From positions 10,973,501-11,037,500 of the forward strand of contig NC_060110.1 in NCBI RefSeq assembly GCF_021155765.1: 64,000 bases of DNA. The letters are read 5' to 3'. Under the pieces are notes generated by a model. It worked only from the letters and a program-made list of their open reading frames with translations. It was not told where the DNA came from and searched no databases. Below are positions 49,394 to 62,600 of this stretch, in pieces. Numbering within the stretch: the stretch's first letter is position 1; every line of letters starts with the position of its first letter. The position numbers were made by a program, and so were the translations under genes. This DNA is from Diprion similis. Lineage: Eukaryota; Arthropoda; Insecta; Hymenoptera; Diprionidae.

Positions 49394-52359
49394 CCTGCAC
49401 TCTGCGCATTTGCAATAGAATTCATTAAAAATCAGAGAAGTTGTCTAGAGACTAGCCACGTCGTTTTATTGACTGTGCGTATAATAATTTGCAAAACGTG
49501 AGAATATGTTGAGTCAGTTTAGGCCGTTTAGGTTTCACAACTTACTCAACGATCGTAAAATCATGTACGCCAGGTCTCTATTTGAATGCGCAGAAGAAAT
49601 GTTGAATTTTTTAACTAATCTTACCTCGTTATGTCCTATCGGTGTGAAGAAACTTTTTTTTAACAATGCCTTAAAGTCCACTCAGATTTGCATGTTATTT
49701 TTTAGCACATTAATTTACGACAGTGTTTAACGATCATTTTTATCAGCACTTTATGCGACGCCGGTTTGAATTTGCAAAACCCGCAAACTGTTGAACTATT
49801 CAAAGAGAAAGAAAAAAATTTCAAGTAATTAACCACACCCGCAGCTGGATATATATAATATGTATATATGTATATACAACCTGACCCAAAATGCTGGTTG
49901 AAAAAAATTCTACTACCGACTTTTACATAAGCGTAAGTATTAAATGATCCGTGTAGAATTTTCTTGGAACTCAGGTAAATATAGCTATGCATACGTTAAT
50001 ATCTTTCACACGACTAGCACCGAATTTCGCCACTTGCATGTATTATAAAAGCGTGCATTATTTCATCCACCGGCAATAATCATGGGATAAAATTGCACAG
50101 ACGCGAATATTCCATGAATTTATTTCAGAAACGTAAAATTGTGAAAATTTTGATTCACTCGTGACGTGTTTCTTCGTAGTCGTCATGATCATATCCACAC
50201 TTGCTGGTTACTCAACGGGATGAACATTGCGCAAGGCTCACGTAACCACGAAATACGAAATGATGCATATATTTTGCCGGTCTAATTCGCCTTGTGTACA
50301 AAATCGTTAAAAAAAAAGTCGCGAGGCGTAATAGCAAGCTGGTGGCTGGTATCTTGTTGCGAAAAGTTCAAAATATCACAATTATCGCTTTTAAAGAACA
50401 AATCCAGGGTCGGCTTTACCGAATAAAATTCTATTAGTAGGTATAAGTAGTGCTGTGCTAATTTTTCTTGCGTTCACGAGGACGCGACGTTTATTTATAT
50501 ATATACACTTGCAGCAGGTAAGTCATCAAGTTTCGTGGTATAGTAATTGTAGCAGATCCTCGCGTGTATTATTACTTTTATCCAAGTCGGTTTCGATTTT
50601 TTTTTTTTTTTTTTCTTCTTTATTTATTTATTTTTATCCCGCTGTTGTACCTGCACAGAAGTTACGTATGGCAATTCGCAATTGTGCGGACTATATTCAT
50701 GACTCATATATATGTATGTATATGTAATGCATTACGTGATTTGTATACGAGCAGTTCTGGAGAAATGAGCTGCGCATTTCAACGAATGACCGAACGCTGC
50801 AACGGAGCTAAAGAAATTCAGTTTCGACCTGATGTGTCGAGATTTTGGCACAAGCAGTTTAACCAGACCACAAATTATTGCGTCATCTGCCACGCTGCTG
50901 CAATTATTATTACACGCATCTTTATATAATCTCATATTATAGTCGATCGTATGTTTAAACGTTTAAATTTTGGCGAGTAGCTATCACGTGATCACTTTAC
51001 ACACTATCGGTCAAATAAAAAAAAAAAAAATAAAAAAATTGCGAGACACTCTTTCGGGTGAATGATTCAGCTATCATTACACCGTCATGGTGATGGTAAA
51101 ATCCAAGTATCCGGAATTCGGTTACGTGTGAATTTGAGGTATGTTGAAAGGTGCGTCCCCTAATTATAATTTCACTTTCGTTAAGGATGTATCGGTGATC
51201 TTCGACTAACGGAGATACCGTAGAGATATTGCTGAATGAGAAAGCACGACGATTTTCAAATGGCACATTATAGGCATCTTCGATGTTACTCGATATCACA
51301 GCCTGCGCGAGAGACTCGTTCAGTTGGAATACATGTCTCGACTTTCGACATTTGTAACAATGTTAATACTCGAGCATGCAATTCGTACAACGACAATGGA
51401 ATGAAACGTCATTGCGAGCATTAAAATTTCGCATGCTTTTTCCCACGCTTCACAGCGTCGCCGTATGTAACGCGGCAATTGCGACGATTGAGAAATTTCA
51501 AGTGTGTAGAGAGAAAGGAATCGTGGGCAGATAGATCAGCGCGTTTAGACTTATATTCTTTGCTGCGAATTCGACGATATATTTTTCATTACATATACAT
51601 ATATGTATTTAAGAATGATCGTGAACCACAACGAGAATCCAAGTGTCAGGCTGACGTCAAAAACGGAAAAGTACAGTCGAGATTCAGCCCCGAATATCCC
51701 ATAACGAGAATGAAATTGTATCGCAGGGTGCAAGGTCGTTCGATTCAAGCCAACATCCCGACTGAAATACGACTCGAAAAACCGTAGAAAGTGAAACCAG
51801 AATTTAAGAAGCCGGTGAAGAAGGCTGCGCAGTATCGCCGCCAATAATACCGGTTTGAAAAGAAAGTTTTGGGATAGACCGTCGCTGACGTGACTCTTGG
51901 TCGAGCGTTGTGTTGGTTAGGCACCAGCAGCTCTTGACCATTCGTACCTCGCGAGCAAGCTTATCAATGATAATGTTAATCCACCTTTAAATGTGTGTTA
52001 TGAGGTACTTGTGTGTTCAGGCTGCGGAGTTACGTCGGACTTGTTTTACATTAGAAACGTTTCGGAGGAACGCCCCGTCGTCGTTGCAAATATTTATATT
52101 AAAATATGTATATTAGTTTACACCGAAATGTAGGTACATTCTTGCGTAATCGTTTCAACGACACCGATTTCAGATTTTTTTTTCTTTACTTATTATTATA
52201 CTGCTTGTCTAAATGACGAAATGATTTTCTCAAATATTTCAAACTTTCAGAAATACAGATACGATCACGGATCAGATCGTTGCTTTTATTGTTAATTATA
52301 ACAGGACATAAGACACAAAAACAACTTGTTATGCTCCGAAATAATAGGCGATGGAAGAA

Positions 52360-53100
52360 ATTGTCGTAACGTCAAGTGATTCTTGTCAGTAAGTTTATAT
52401 TCGGAATTCACACGTGTGTCGAAAGTTGGTTCTTGAAATAATTATTGTTCTTTATATTGACAACGCACCGTAATTGCAGCTCGATGTAGGACGCGTCTAG
52501 TTAATATTAATTAACGAAATGGAGTCGAAATAAAACTTACCTAACAATAAGTAAAATTGATTCCCCGATTGCGAATTTGGAACTTTTTATTTTTGGAATC
52601 ACTTGGTAGTTCAGCTTGGTAGAAAGATTTTTTCCAAAATTTGGAACACAATTAGATACGAACAAAAATGTTATTCTATGATTTATAACTAGTCGGAATC
52701 GCGATGGAAGTTTTGTTCCTAGTTGGATCGTAGATTAAGATAGATAGTTAGCGAAAACTACAACCATGGTCGAGTTAAACGGGAAACACTTGTTATACCC
52801 ACGTTGGTAAATAATTTCTTGATTTACAGTAAAACGACGAGTGTGATAAAAAATAGTTAAACAAATATTTCACTACACGATTATTGATAGGTAAGTAAAA
52901 GGACATCCTTAGAATCGTTCAACCGTTGCTTTGGACCTTGGATATTGATTTGACCCTGCTTAATAATATTGCCCGCGGATTGGTTCCTCTTCACAACCAA
53001 ATGTCAAACAAAGATGATTCAAGTAAATTATAAGAAAATACGGAGTTCCATTACCGGAGATCTATGATTGTTGACCTATAGCGTATATTGTTTGTTAACC
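52360..53100 (+). pseudogene. Decayed NRF-6-like relic (exons equivalent to 8-12)
   Basis: The sequence follows the exon order of the intact gene at 42372. The clearest part is exon 11 (52913-53022 against 47294-47423). It keeps the AG before AAT, has lost roughly 20-30 bases, keeps TTGGAC and CCTAATA-like pieces, carries one extra T before TGGTTCC, then reads WFLFTTKCQTKMIQ against WFLFKTKCQIKMNK and still ends in a gtaaat donor. Exon 10 is visible at about 52690-52798, ending CCCACGTTGGTAAAT against CCCACGTTAGTAAAT. Exon 9 (end near 52612), exon 8 (about 52410-52475) and exon 12 (about 53066-53098) are fainter. Frameshifts and stops make it non-coding. Exon 11 homology is secure; the outer exons are less so. 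Confidence 0.75.
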
Positions 53101-56100
53101 CTAACTATTAGTATAACTCGGTTGTATTATTACCACGACTATAATTTATTTACACTATTATTATTCTTGATGCACGGATAGCAGCGTTCATTTTTACGCA
53201 TAAAGAGCATCAACGTGAAACGTAGACGTGATACAGACGTTGCAGCAGCACGAAGACAGAGAAACGTTAATTAGTTACTTCCATTTCTACAGAAAAAATT
53301 ATCAGTATTATTATACTCTCCATTAATACCGCATGCAGTTTTTACTACGAATTTATTAATTTTTTATTGCACCTGAGAAAAGTTGTAAAATCAATTTTCA
53401 GACCATAACTATGTATGAATAATGAATATGTACACGATTGTGTAATATGGACACAAATTTAATGGTCATGAATCGCGGTTTGTTAAAATCTGACTCGCAT
53501 TGCAGGGCAAGGCAGTAATGAAGTAAGCTGATTGTGAGTCACTGTCTGATGTAAGAAACAGAGAGTTCCGGCAATTCGTACCTACACCGATGTACAATTT
53601 ATTCCCAAATCATTGCAAAGCCTATACCAGAACCTACGACATTAAGTAATCTCAGGTGTATTAATACTTTCATAGGTTATACGGATTGAATTCTCAGGCT
53701 TGCGTCGAGGCGCTGGACGGAGAAAAGGTTTACGGCTAAACTACGCGAGATTGTAATTGCATTGTAAAATGCACCCCCGGCGCAGGTTTTCACTGTACAA
53801 AAGGAAATTTCGCAAGTAAATTTCATGTCATTTGAAACGTGCGAGTCGGATTTTGTACCGCGGGGAAGCGACGAAACGTTTAATACCGTATCATCAACCA
53901 CCGTATATTGCGAAATACTTTTTCAATGAAATTGCCAGACAACTGTATTACAGACATTTCGACGAATATAAGAGAGTTATGCGATTTATATAATATATAA
54001 ACATTTATCCGGTCATGGTACGTGGAATCGCGGTCGGAGAGGTGAAAAAGTTAATACTTATCATTTTTTCCTTTTTGTATTAAATACGTTTTTCGCTATT
54101 TATTCATTAATTTCAAAATAGCTATTTACGTGGCATGCCCTTAAACCGCCTGTTTTTTTTGGCAAGGATAAAGATTTCAGGACGAGCTGAAGGCCCTTCG
54201 AACTGCGCATCAAAACTACGGAATAAAGACTTTATTCCGCAACTTTGTTCGCTGCCGTATGAAGCGTCACTTTACGGAACGAAAACTGTCGCAAAAAGTG
54301 GACTTTTCAATGCCCATGCCGTAAAAAAGAAATTTTTATTTATTCTTTGTACCGTGAAAGTTTACTCAAACAAACTTGTCTTGTAACGAACAACGATGAG
54401 GAGAGGATTTATCATCTGGGAAAACCTGACGAAAGATAGAATGTAAACGGAAGGGGGAAGAGTATATTCATGGTTCTTGTAACAGGTTGCGTATGGTTAA
54501 CCGAACAGCGATTCCATAAGAAGGACACGACCAGTGAATTAGCGGATGGATTTTTACTTGTAAAATGGGACGTTCATGGGTTACACAGAATTGTAAGAGT
54601 TTCTTCCCTTCTGAGAAGAGCTGTTAGGGGGTCAGTAATCATAGGAACACAGAAAGATTTCCATGTCGCAATACTAGTATCGACTTGTAACACGCAACGC
54701 AAACGGAATATATTTATCAGAAAATTAATTCCTGACTTTTGAAAAAAGATAGGTATACTCATTGAATCATGAGTCATTCCAACGTAAGAGATTTTGAATT
54801 TTTCGAATGCGTCAAAATTGACTTACGTATACGAAAAGAGTTTATTTGCACTTAACAAACGTATATTTGGACACGGCAAAATAAATGTTTCGTTATTGTT
54901 ATAAAATTTAAGTCGAGTCAAATAATGATCGATAGAAATTTGTTGATAGTTAAAAAATCAGATTTGGCTCAACTGAAATTTTATAACAACGACAAAAAAT
55001 GTATTTCCCCATAGGTATCCGAATATACGATTGTTAAGAGTAAGTGAACTCGTTTCTTAGTGTGTTCTTAATTTGGCACGCATTGTATGCATCGAGCATA
55101 GTACTTTGAGGTTTGTGGACATTAATCACCACACTGACCATTGAAATTCGAATGAATGCTATGCGACTGACACGAGCCGCCGATGAGATAGCCAAACAGG
55201 GCATTTCTCCAACCACACAGATACTCAATACTTTTCGGACCGTTTAGACCAGCTTATTTCGTTACGACGCTGCTAAAGAAGACGTTATTATACCTACATA
55301 AACACCTTGAAGTGTGTCACGTTGCGGACTCGGTGTGCAAAGAAGGACACAGAAAAAATATCACTTGTCAAATATCAAGTATCATATAGATATAGGCATG
55401 GGTCATGTGATAATATAACGTCTAATGTAAGATTCGGAATCTCGTCTTTTTTTCATCCGTCTAATGTCTAACTAAGCATTAATTCATGCGTCAGCGTATG
55501 TAAGGTATAATTGTTATTAATTAATCATATATCCCTTAGAGATGTAACGGTGCAGGCGATTAGAATAGACTTGCAAGACAATGCATCCGAGGCTAGGAAA
55601 GTAAATTCAGTCAACTAATGAACCGCTAACTGGTATGAGTTTTGAGTTTTCACCGTCCCCTCCACAACTCGGAGGTGCCTTTCTTTGCAGAGGCAAAGCC
55701 AGCTGAAACTGACTAAAGCGAAGCATTTCTCCGCGCGCATCTAGTTAACCGTTCGCAGTTTACCGTCAAACGTCCCGCGAAAAGGAACCATTAAAAATAT
55801 TCGAAAAACAGATCGAACCTTTTCGAAAGGAGTGAAAAAATAATTAACGGTTTTTTTTTGTAAAGTATCAATAAATTTGATTAGCCTCTGCGCAATTAAT
55901 TGTTATAATTCATTCGTACACAAGTCAAATCTTCTCAACTTGTCGATACTTAACTCTGCGTGTGCTTTTCTAACGATAAAATCGAAATATTGAAGAAAAG
56001 TAATAATTCTGTAAATTCGGATGAATTTTTTACGTTCAATAACAGATAATCGAATCGATACTCGGTGATTAAAAACCACACACTAATGTGCCTTAGTATT

Positions 56101-56333
56101 CACCAAATCGTGTGAATAAACCGTTAAACAATCATATAAACAAACAGAGAGTGCAGGTGAAGTAAGAAAGGCATCGTGGTGGATGGGAATAAATCAACAA
56201 CAGGCATCGCATGCAATAAAAAATATGCATATAATACTCAATATTAATTAATCATGAAATAGCATGAGCGATACGGATCGGTAAAAAGAAAAAGAATAAT
56301 CGACGGTAATTAGGCGCGAAAAAATCTCAGGAA
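53101..56333. other. Intergenic block upstream of the second NRF-6 paralogue
   Basis: No supported gene. Short frames such as 54470-54742 (plus, 90 codons) are open but unrecognised. The 3' side presumably carries the promoter of the gene at 56334; a clear TATA box was not found. Confidence 0.5.
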
Positions 56334-56679
56334 ATGTCGGGTAAAGCTTGTGTGAAAATGAACCCATTAATAGCCGTCGTTTGTGCGATAATAATCGGCA
56401 GGATCGAGGCCCAAGACAGCCTTCTCAAATTGGAATCCCCGTTAGTGCTGGACTCGAAGGACATCGAATCCTCGATACACAAAACGCGGAGCCTTCCGCA
56501 GCCCGAAGAATCCTTGCGCGGAAATTGGACGACGCTCCAGGAGGATTTGGACGTTTTTAACACCCGATGGCTCGTGGAAAATTGGGTCCAAGGAAAATAC
56601 CCGGTTACAACCGAGTGCTCGAAGGACATAACGCGGTTCGTTGACGGTTTGAAGCGGAAGGATTTATGGGCGAGAAAGA
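56334..56679 (+). CDS. First coding exon of a second NRF-6-like gene (partial)
   Basis: ATG 56334 opens 115 codons plus one base to a gtgagt donor at 56680, phase 1, exactly the phase and position of exon 1 in the intact gene at 42372. Hydrophobic residues 10-22 ending in EAQ form a signal peptide; Met9 is an alternative start. The end, TTECSKDITRFVDGLKRKDLWARK shortened here to its key residues (Cys95, Phe102, Leu105, Trp112), aligns with NCNMALVKYFRGVLNGDNWALK of the paralogue (Cys104), the start of the NRF domain. The protein should enter the secretory pathway and be a multi-pass membrane acyltransferase if the rest exists. I found no exon 2 in the remaining 7.3 kb, so either intron 1 is long or the gene is broken. 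Confidence 0.8.
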
Positions 56680-59600
56680 GTGAGTCTTTGATGAAATCAA
56701 TTAAACTAACGGATCGATCATTTTCGCAAACCGCGTATCATAACTTATTCGTCTATCGAAATCGTTATTATACCTGCCGCAGCCTCGCATAACATCTTGC
56801 GTAACCTGGCACGAAATTTATGTAAATTATTTATTCCGTAAATCCCGTTCCTCCTTTCTTTCAAGTTACGTGACGCAACTCTTTCTCATTTCAACGTTTT
56901 ACGAATTATTCTCACAGCTACTTCCGTTTATTTATCATCGATGATAACCGCAGGTGAAAAAAAAGGAGAAAATTACCCTTTTCCCCCTTAATTTTAATCG
57001 TCAACATTCACGTCAATTCCGACATTTTTCAACGGCATTCTGACGAATAATTTTGAATAACATGACTCGAATGCATACTTGCGAGAATGATTTTCACCGG
57101 ACGAACAATCACGTTGGGTACAAGTGATTATAATGCGGAAGTATTTTCCCTGCAAATATTAGATAAAGAATTTGCAGCTTAATGCTACCGCACACGCGTC
57201 GAGTAAAGATTGTGAAACGATTCGTCTCAAGTCTCGAGGTGGCGTAAGAACACGGACAAATTTATTGTACCAATAGAAAGTTCAGCTGCAGGAGCAGCGC
57301 GTTGTTCTGACTTGCTTGATTCGACGGTTGAAGTTTTACACGAATCGGATACGCGCAGTATAAATGTTTATGTGGTGGGTTTCAACATTACGTAAGGTAT
57401 CAAGGCTGCAGAAACAGCCCTTAAATTTTACTTGCTGGTGGAAAGAATCAGAATGGGACTGGAAATAAAGCGTTGTCAGTGAATAAGAATCGTCGTTGTT
57501 GCTTGACAAATCAAAAATGAGATTTGTGAAAAACTAGAAATCGATCAATGCTCAAAAATAATCTTCGTTCGTTTAAGAAAACATTTCATAATTTTAACTG
57601 CGACGATTGATTCTCTAGCAAGATTCTGTCTGACATGAATAACACTGTTACTACTTGCTTTGTTATTTCAGAATTTCCGAATATGCAATGAGATTCCGTA
57701 AAAGTAGCCGAAGAAAGTACATACATCCGTTGAATGATGATAAATTGTTCGAGAATCATCACTGATTTATCAGTTGCGTGGATCGAATACAATACTTGTT
57801 AATGAAACGAGTGAATTTTGAAAATCGTGGTGAAAACTGTGACAAACGTGACCGAGTCATGAGTATTTTACCGATTTGACAAACTTTCTTCGGCGATAAA
57901 TTGGAATAAAAGCGAGACGGCTTGACCCAATTGGCCCTCAAAGAATTAATCCGACGATAATTTGGCAGACGCGAAGAAGCGATGTGCCGCGTAGTTGATG
58001 GTTTTCATTGCAGCAAACATCGGTTTCTCGGTCGGTAGGTTTTTCATGAGAACCCGACGCAATCGCTTCGGGCTGCTTTCAACGCTCGATACGGTTTCAC
58101 TCGGTTCTCACGTAGCTTGGTGGTGAAACAATGGGACAAATATCTCTCGGGGCATCCCGGATTTTCTTGTCAGTTAACCGGCTTCACAGCAAACGCACGT
58201 AAAGTGCACAAACAACAGCCGCATTCGAGTCTCACTTTCGATTATTCCATACATTCTTGGTCAATGCCACCGCTCCTAACGATTGTTTGCATCGCTAATG
58301 AGATCTAGATTTTTTCAGTTCATTGTGAGATTGGAGCTCTGAATACCATCTGCAGCTACCGTCGGTAGCGAGAAATTACAGACTTCGTTTTCAAGATCCT
58401 CTTAATTACCCTCCGACTGAACGTTAATCCTTGTTCTCGTGGTATTAAATTGTAAAGGTCCCCGCGATATCGTGTCGCAATTGCATTGCGAGTCCGCTTC
58501 CTGGTGCAATGCAGCGAAATAATTCAGTGAAAGTATCTAAATAATCATCTCACGGTGCGGTATCGTCATCTGGGTTGTTACACTTGCACGACTGGCGTCT
58601 TTCTTAAGACGCAATAAGTCAACTCTTGCGCAGCTCGAGTTTTCTTCGAAAATACCAATATGCCCGACTGGGCTCCCCACGAGTTGAAAATTCTCCGAAA
58701 CTTTCTACTCCGAGTGCCAAGGCACTCGGTCCAGACCGTGTAATTACCTCCGGTAGTCGCTGCGCCAGGTGCAGGGATATGGAGCCACTTTTCTTTGGTT
58801 TCATTGGCGATTGGATAACTATCTGAATGTCCGGTTTCAAGGCCGTAGAGAGTTAACAAGATTCTACTGTCGAAAGGTATAGTAAATATGATCGTACGGG
58901 GATTGCTGTTTGAGGCGTACACGTGCTCTTAGAAATGTTCACACTTCTTGGATCAATTGTCAATTCATATCACGGAGCAATTGTATGAGCGTGAGTTTGA
59001 ATCAAGGTTACAATCAATAGTGACGATATTCGAATCCGATGCAATCTCTGGAGTGTCGAAATTTAGCGAATTGACAATAATTGCACTAATTCAATTATTC
59101 CTACAGTCATATTCAGTAAAAAATCATGAATCTCACTGACAATGAACAATCCATAAGCAGATACTCGCTTCAACAATTTCAAATGTCCAGACGAAGCTCA
59201 ATAATTTCCGGTTCTCTACTCTCTTGAAGTGTTCACAAAAAATAAGTGTCTGCGAGATCTTCGGATAGCTATTCATATTTGCGCGTGAACTTTCCGAAGT
59301 ATTACGTCCCCAATTTCAGGTAGGATCTTTAGTCCTGTTACATAAAATTATTGCCGGAGGATATTTATACTTCAGTGACTCCGCACTTCAGTATTATATC
59401 ACGAGCTAGAACATCACGCAATTATTGGTATCGTTAATGTACCTTCTATTTCTCCTTGTCAATTTTTTTCACCACCTTCTCCTATCTTCAATTTCTTTTT
59501 ATCCAACCAAGATTAATGACACAATCCCGTTGCTCCGACAGCTCAGAATACTTGGACGTATCCGTTGTGGTCTGAAAATTTCACATCTCTCGACTTCCCC

Positions 59601-62600
59601 GCTCCAGCACACTTTCCATTAATTCTGCTTCACACGTCCACGGAAATAATCCAACCTGTTGCTAATTGTTACTACAGTCACGGTCATAGACGTAACGTAG
59701 TCTTAGAGCGGTATAACGACGTGAGAAAGTATTTCGGTAAGAACGTCTCAATGACTCCGGAACAAACAATGCTCATTACCCTCTCAACGCGTTGGTCAAC
59801 GTGAAACGCACTTGTTAAATGAAACGAAGGTCTTTCAAATTTATCTTGCAAACGTATGACATACTCGCGCGTTACCAGGATACAAGTCATTCGATGACCT
59901 AGGCCTTTCTACGGGGAAGGTTGTTTAATCGTTGAAAACAGATAAGACGAAGACTTTAATTATTATTCGTACTTCCAACAACGTGACAGGTAATAAAATA
60001 CACGATGGGCTTTGCAATTTTCGCTAATACAACGTGCGAAAATTCTAAAATCAAGTTAAAAACGACGCTACGCTGTTCGCGATGATTCTGCAAGTTGCAA
60101 AACAGATACTCAACTCTCGATTATACAACGCTGTGTTAACGAGTGCAGGCAGGTTACGTTTTATCCGCTTTCGTGTAGCTTGTAACGGGTAAGATGTTGG
60201 GTGAAAATACGCTTCGCACGTCGATCTGAAGATCGATTGATACACGCTGCACGATTCCTGGGCAAAAATTCTTGAATAACACCACAATCTCTCGCAATAT
60301 GTGATTTACGAATGACTTTGCGGTGAAATAGAAAGTATCTCTGTTGATATTGTTATGTTTATCATTATTACGATTATTATTGTCGTTATTATTATTATCA
60401 GTTTAAGCAGCCTAGGCTCGACCAACATCGGATCTCGGTATACGCGTGTTTCTATGACGCGACGTGACAAATAGCATCTCCTACAGTCACGTCGGAGTGC
60501 ATTTTGTGATCGGTGGTGCATCGGAAAGTGTTTCGACTCTACAGGTACTTGAATCAGAGCGGTTTCCAACTGACAATTACAGTGCAATGTTCGAACCTCA
60601 AACTCCGTGACGTTGTTGCAAAGTCATGCGCGTCAAAAGGTGCTTACTTTAAATTGCTGGTTGTACGAAACACGTAATACCCTATATGAAAAAAAAAAAA
60701 ATAATTTAAACTTAATAACAGAAATGTTTTCCAGCTGAATTGCATCATCGAGAAACAGGTACTGTAATTCTGCTCAATTGCCACGATTTATTACATCGAC
60801 ATTCTTTTTACTTTGTCATTTGACAGCTCTAGGTTCAAATTCAAATCCTGACCCTTATTGAAATGCAAAAACAACTGAATGAAATAAAAATTGACAAGTA
60901 AGAGAAGAGTAAACAATCGTCTTATGCTAAATCCCATCAGACATCTTGTTATTGATAATCGAATATTAATTCGACTTGTCAATAGAACACGCTGCACACA
61001 ATGTTACACGCACAAGCTTGGTGCACATGTATAGTGAAGGTAAAAGCAAACCGTAAAGCCTCGGAGTCAAAGTAGGATGGATCACTTTCGCTGGTTCCAA
61101 AGCGTGTTTTGGTTACGAAAATTGGACAGTCCGCGCCACGAATCGTTCACTTTCTTGCTATATGCACACGCGTTCGCCCTTACCTAACAGTAATTAACCA
61201 ACCAGCATGCCTACGCAGAGTATTCCGAGGGGTCTGCCTACCGAGTGCTGACTCTGACCCAAATAGCTCATCGAGCATAGATACTTGTTATTGAATCGAA
61301 ATTCATCTTACACAACTGAAACGCATTGCAATTATATGCAGCTTTCTCCTTATCCTTGAGAGACATGTTCGACTAGGTATTTGAATTTTTCCAGAGATGC
61401 AGTCATATTGCTGTGGATCTGAAAAATGTCCTTCCGCAGCAGACAGCTATAAAATAGGTCTTGCAAAACAGGTGTCAGTAACGGTTTTAACAGTCTATAT
61501 GGTCTATGGTCGTTCGGCTTCTCTCTTATTTGATGTCAACTGACAGCTCATTATGGTCTCGCAATATGTGCGCGTGGCATGGCGTTCTAAGGCCCCCGGG
61601 CCTTCTGAGCACATGCTGTGCGAAGATATGTAGGTGTGGTGGGAAAACTTGGCGACCACCTTAAAACTGTAACATATTCATACGTACACGTTGGGTTTGT
61701 ACATGAATCGAGATAGCGGAGCGTGATGCTTTCGGTTATGAAATCTGTGCGCATAACAGGCATTGCCATTCGTACATTATGTCAAAACCCATTCAGTAAT
61801 ATGCTTTCGTAATCCATGGCGAGGATGCGACGAGGCTTCTGTTGCTTAGGTTGACGGCAGCAATTATAAGAGTCCTGCCAGTTTTTCTCACTTTGAATAT
61901 CGTACTTGCTCTGTATTATTCCACCATCGTTTCAATGCTTCCTGAAATTTCTGCAGGACACGAATTATGCAAGAGGAATGGTTCCGCGATATTACCGGAG
62001 ATAATCGCAATGTGAATGTCGCACGATGTATACTGCGATCCGGATATGATGCAGAACAAAGTGGTCAACATGGTGACATATGGCAACAAAGCCGGCAAGA
62101 AAGCCGTTCTCTTTTCAAATCACTTTCCCTGACCATAACGACCGCTGACTCGACGCGATATTACGGCACAAAAAAATCACCACGACGCTGCTTGTCTCCA
62201 GGTTCGAAACAACGAGGGCAAAATCGGTTCCAGTCGACTTTCGGTCGTTATTACTTGCTGTTGTATTGACACTAGTTAATTCAGGCACTAGACAAGTCTA
62301 AACATTCGAGACAGGCTTCAGGCTTGATAGTATTCAAATTTTTTAACTTGACAAAAGTATTTTTCGGAGAAGTCGATGCTTTAGAATTAGTTACACAAAA
62401 TATCACAACTTTTGGACAAATTTTTTTTCCTTTCCTACAGTTGATTCGTCACGACACCAATTGGAGTATGCCACACATTTTGGAGAAATGAGAGTAAAAT
62501 ATTATTTACATCGGCACTAGAGTTAATCCTGATAAAAGTAGCGAACAATGGTTGAAGAAAGCACGAGTCTAAATCGTCAGAGTTTCTTAATAAACGCGGA

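Larger units (their letters stand above)
48335..52359. other. Intergenic block inside the NRF-6 cluster
   Basis: After the NRF-6 3' UTR I see no convincing gene. A CRE plus TATA arrangement is noted at 49230-49393. Frames such as 49506-49730 and 51479-51787 (plus) are open but unrecognised. It may once have held the 5' exons of the decayed NRF-6 copy that follows; I could not recognise them. Confidence 0.45.

Noticed and set aside
51479..51787. 102-codon plus-strand frame with basic residues
   Set aside because: No family recognised, and an almost equally long frame lies on the opposite strand.
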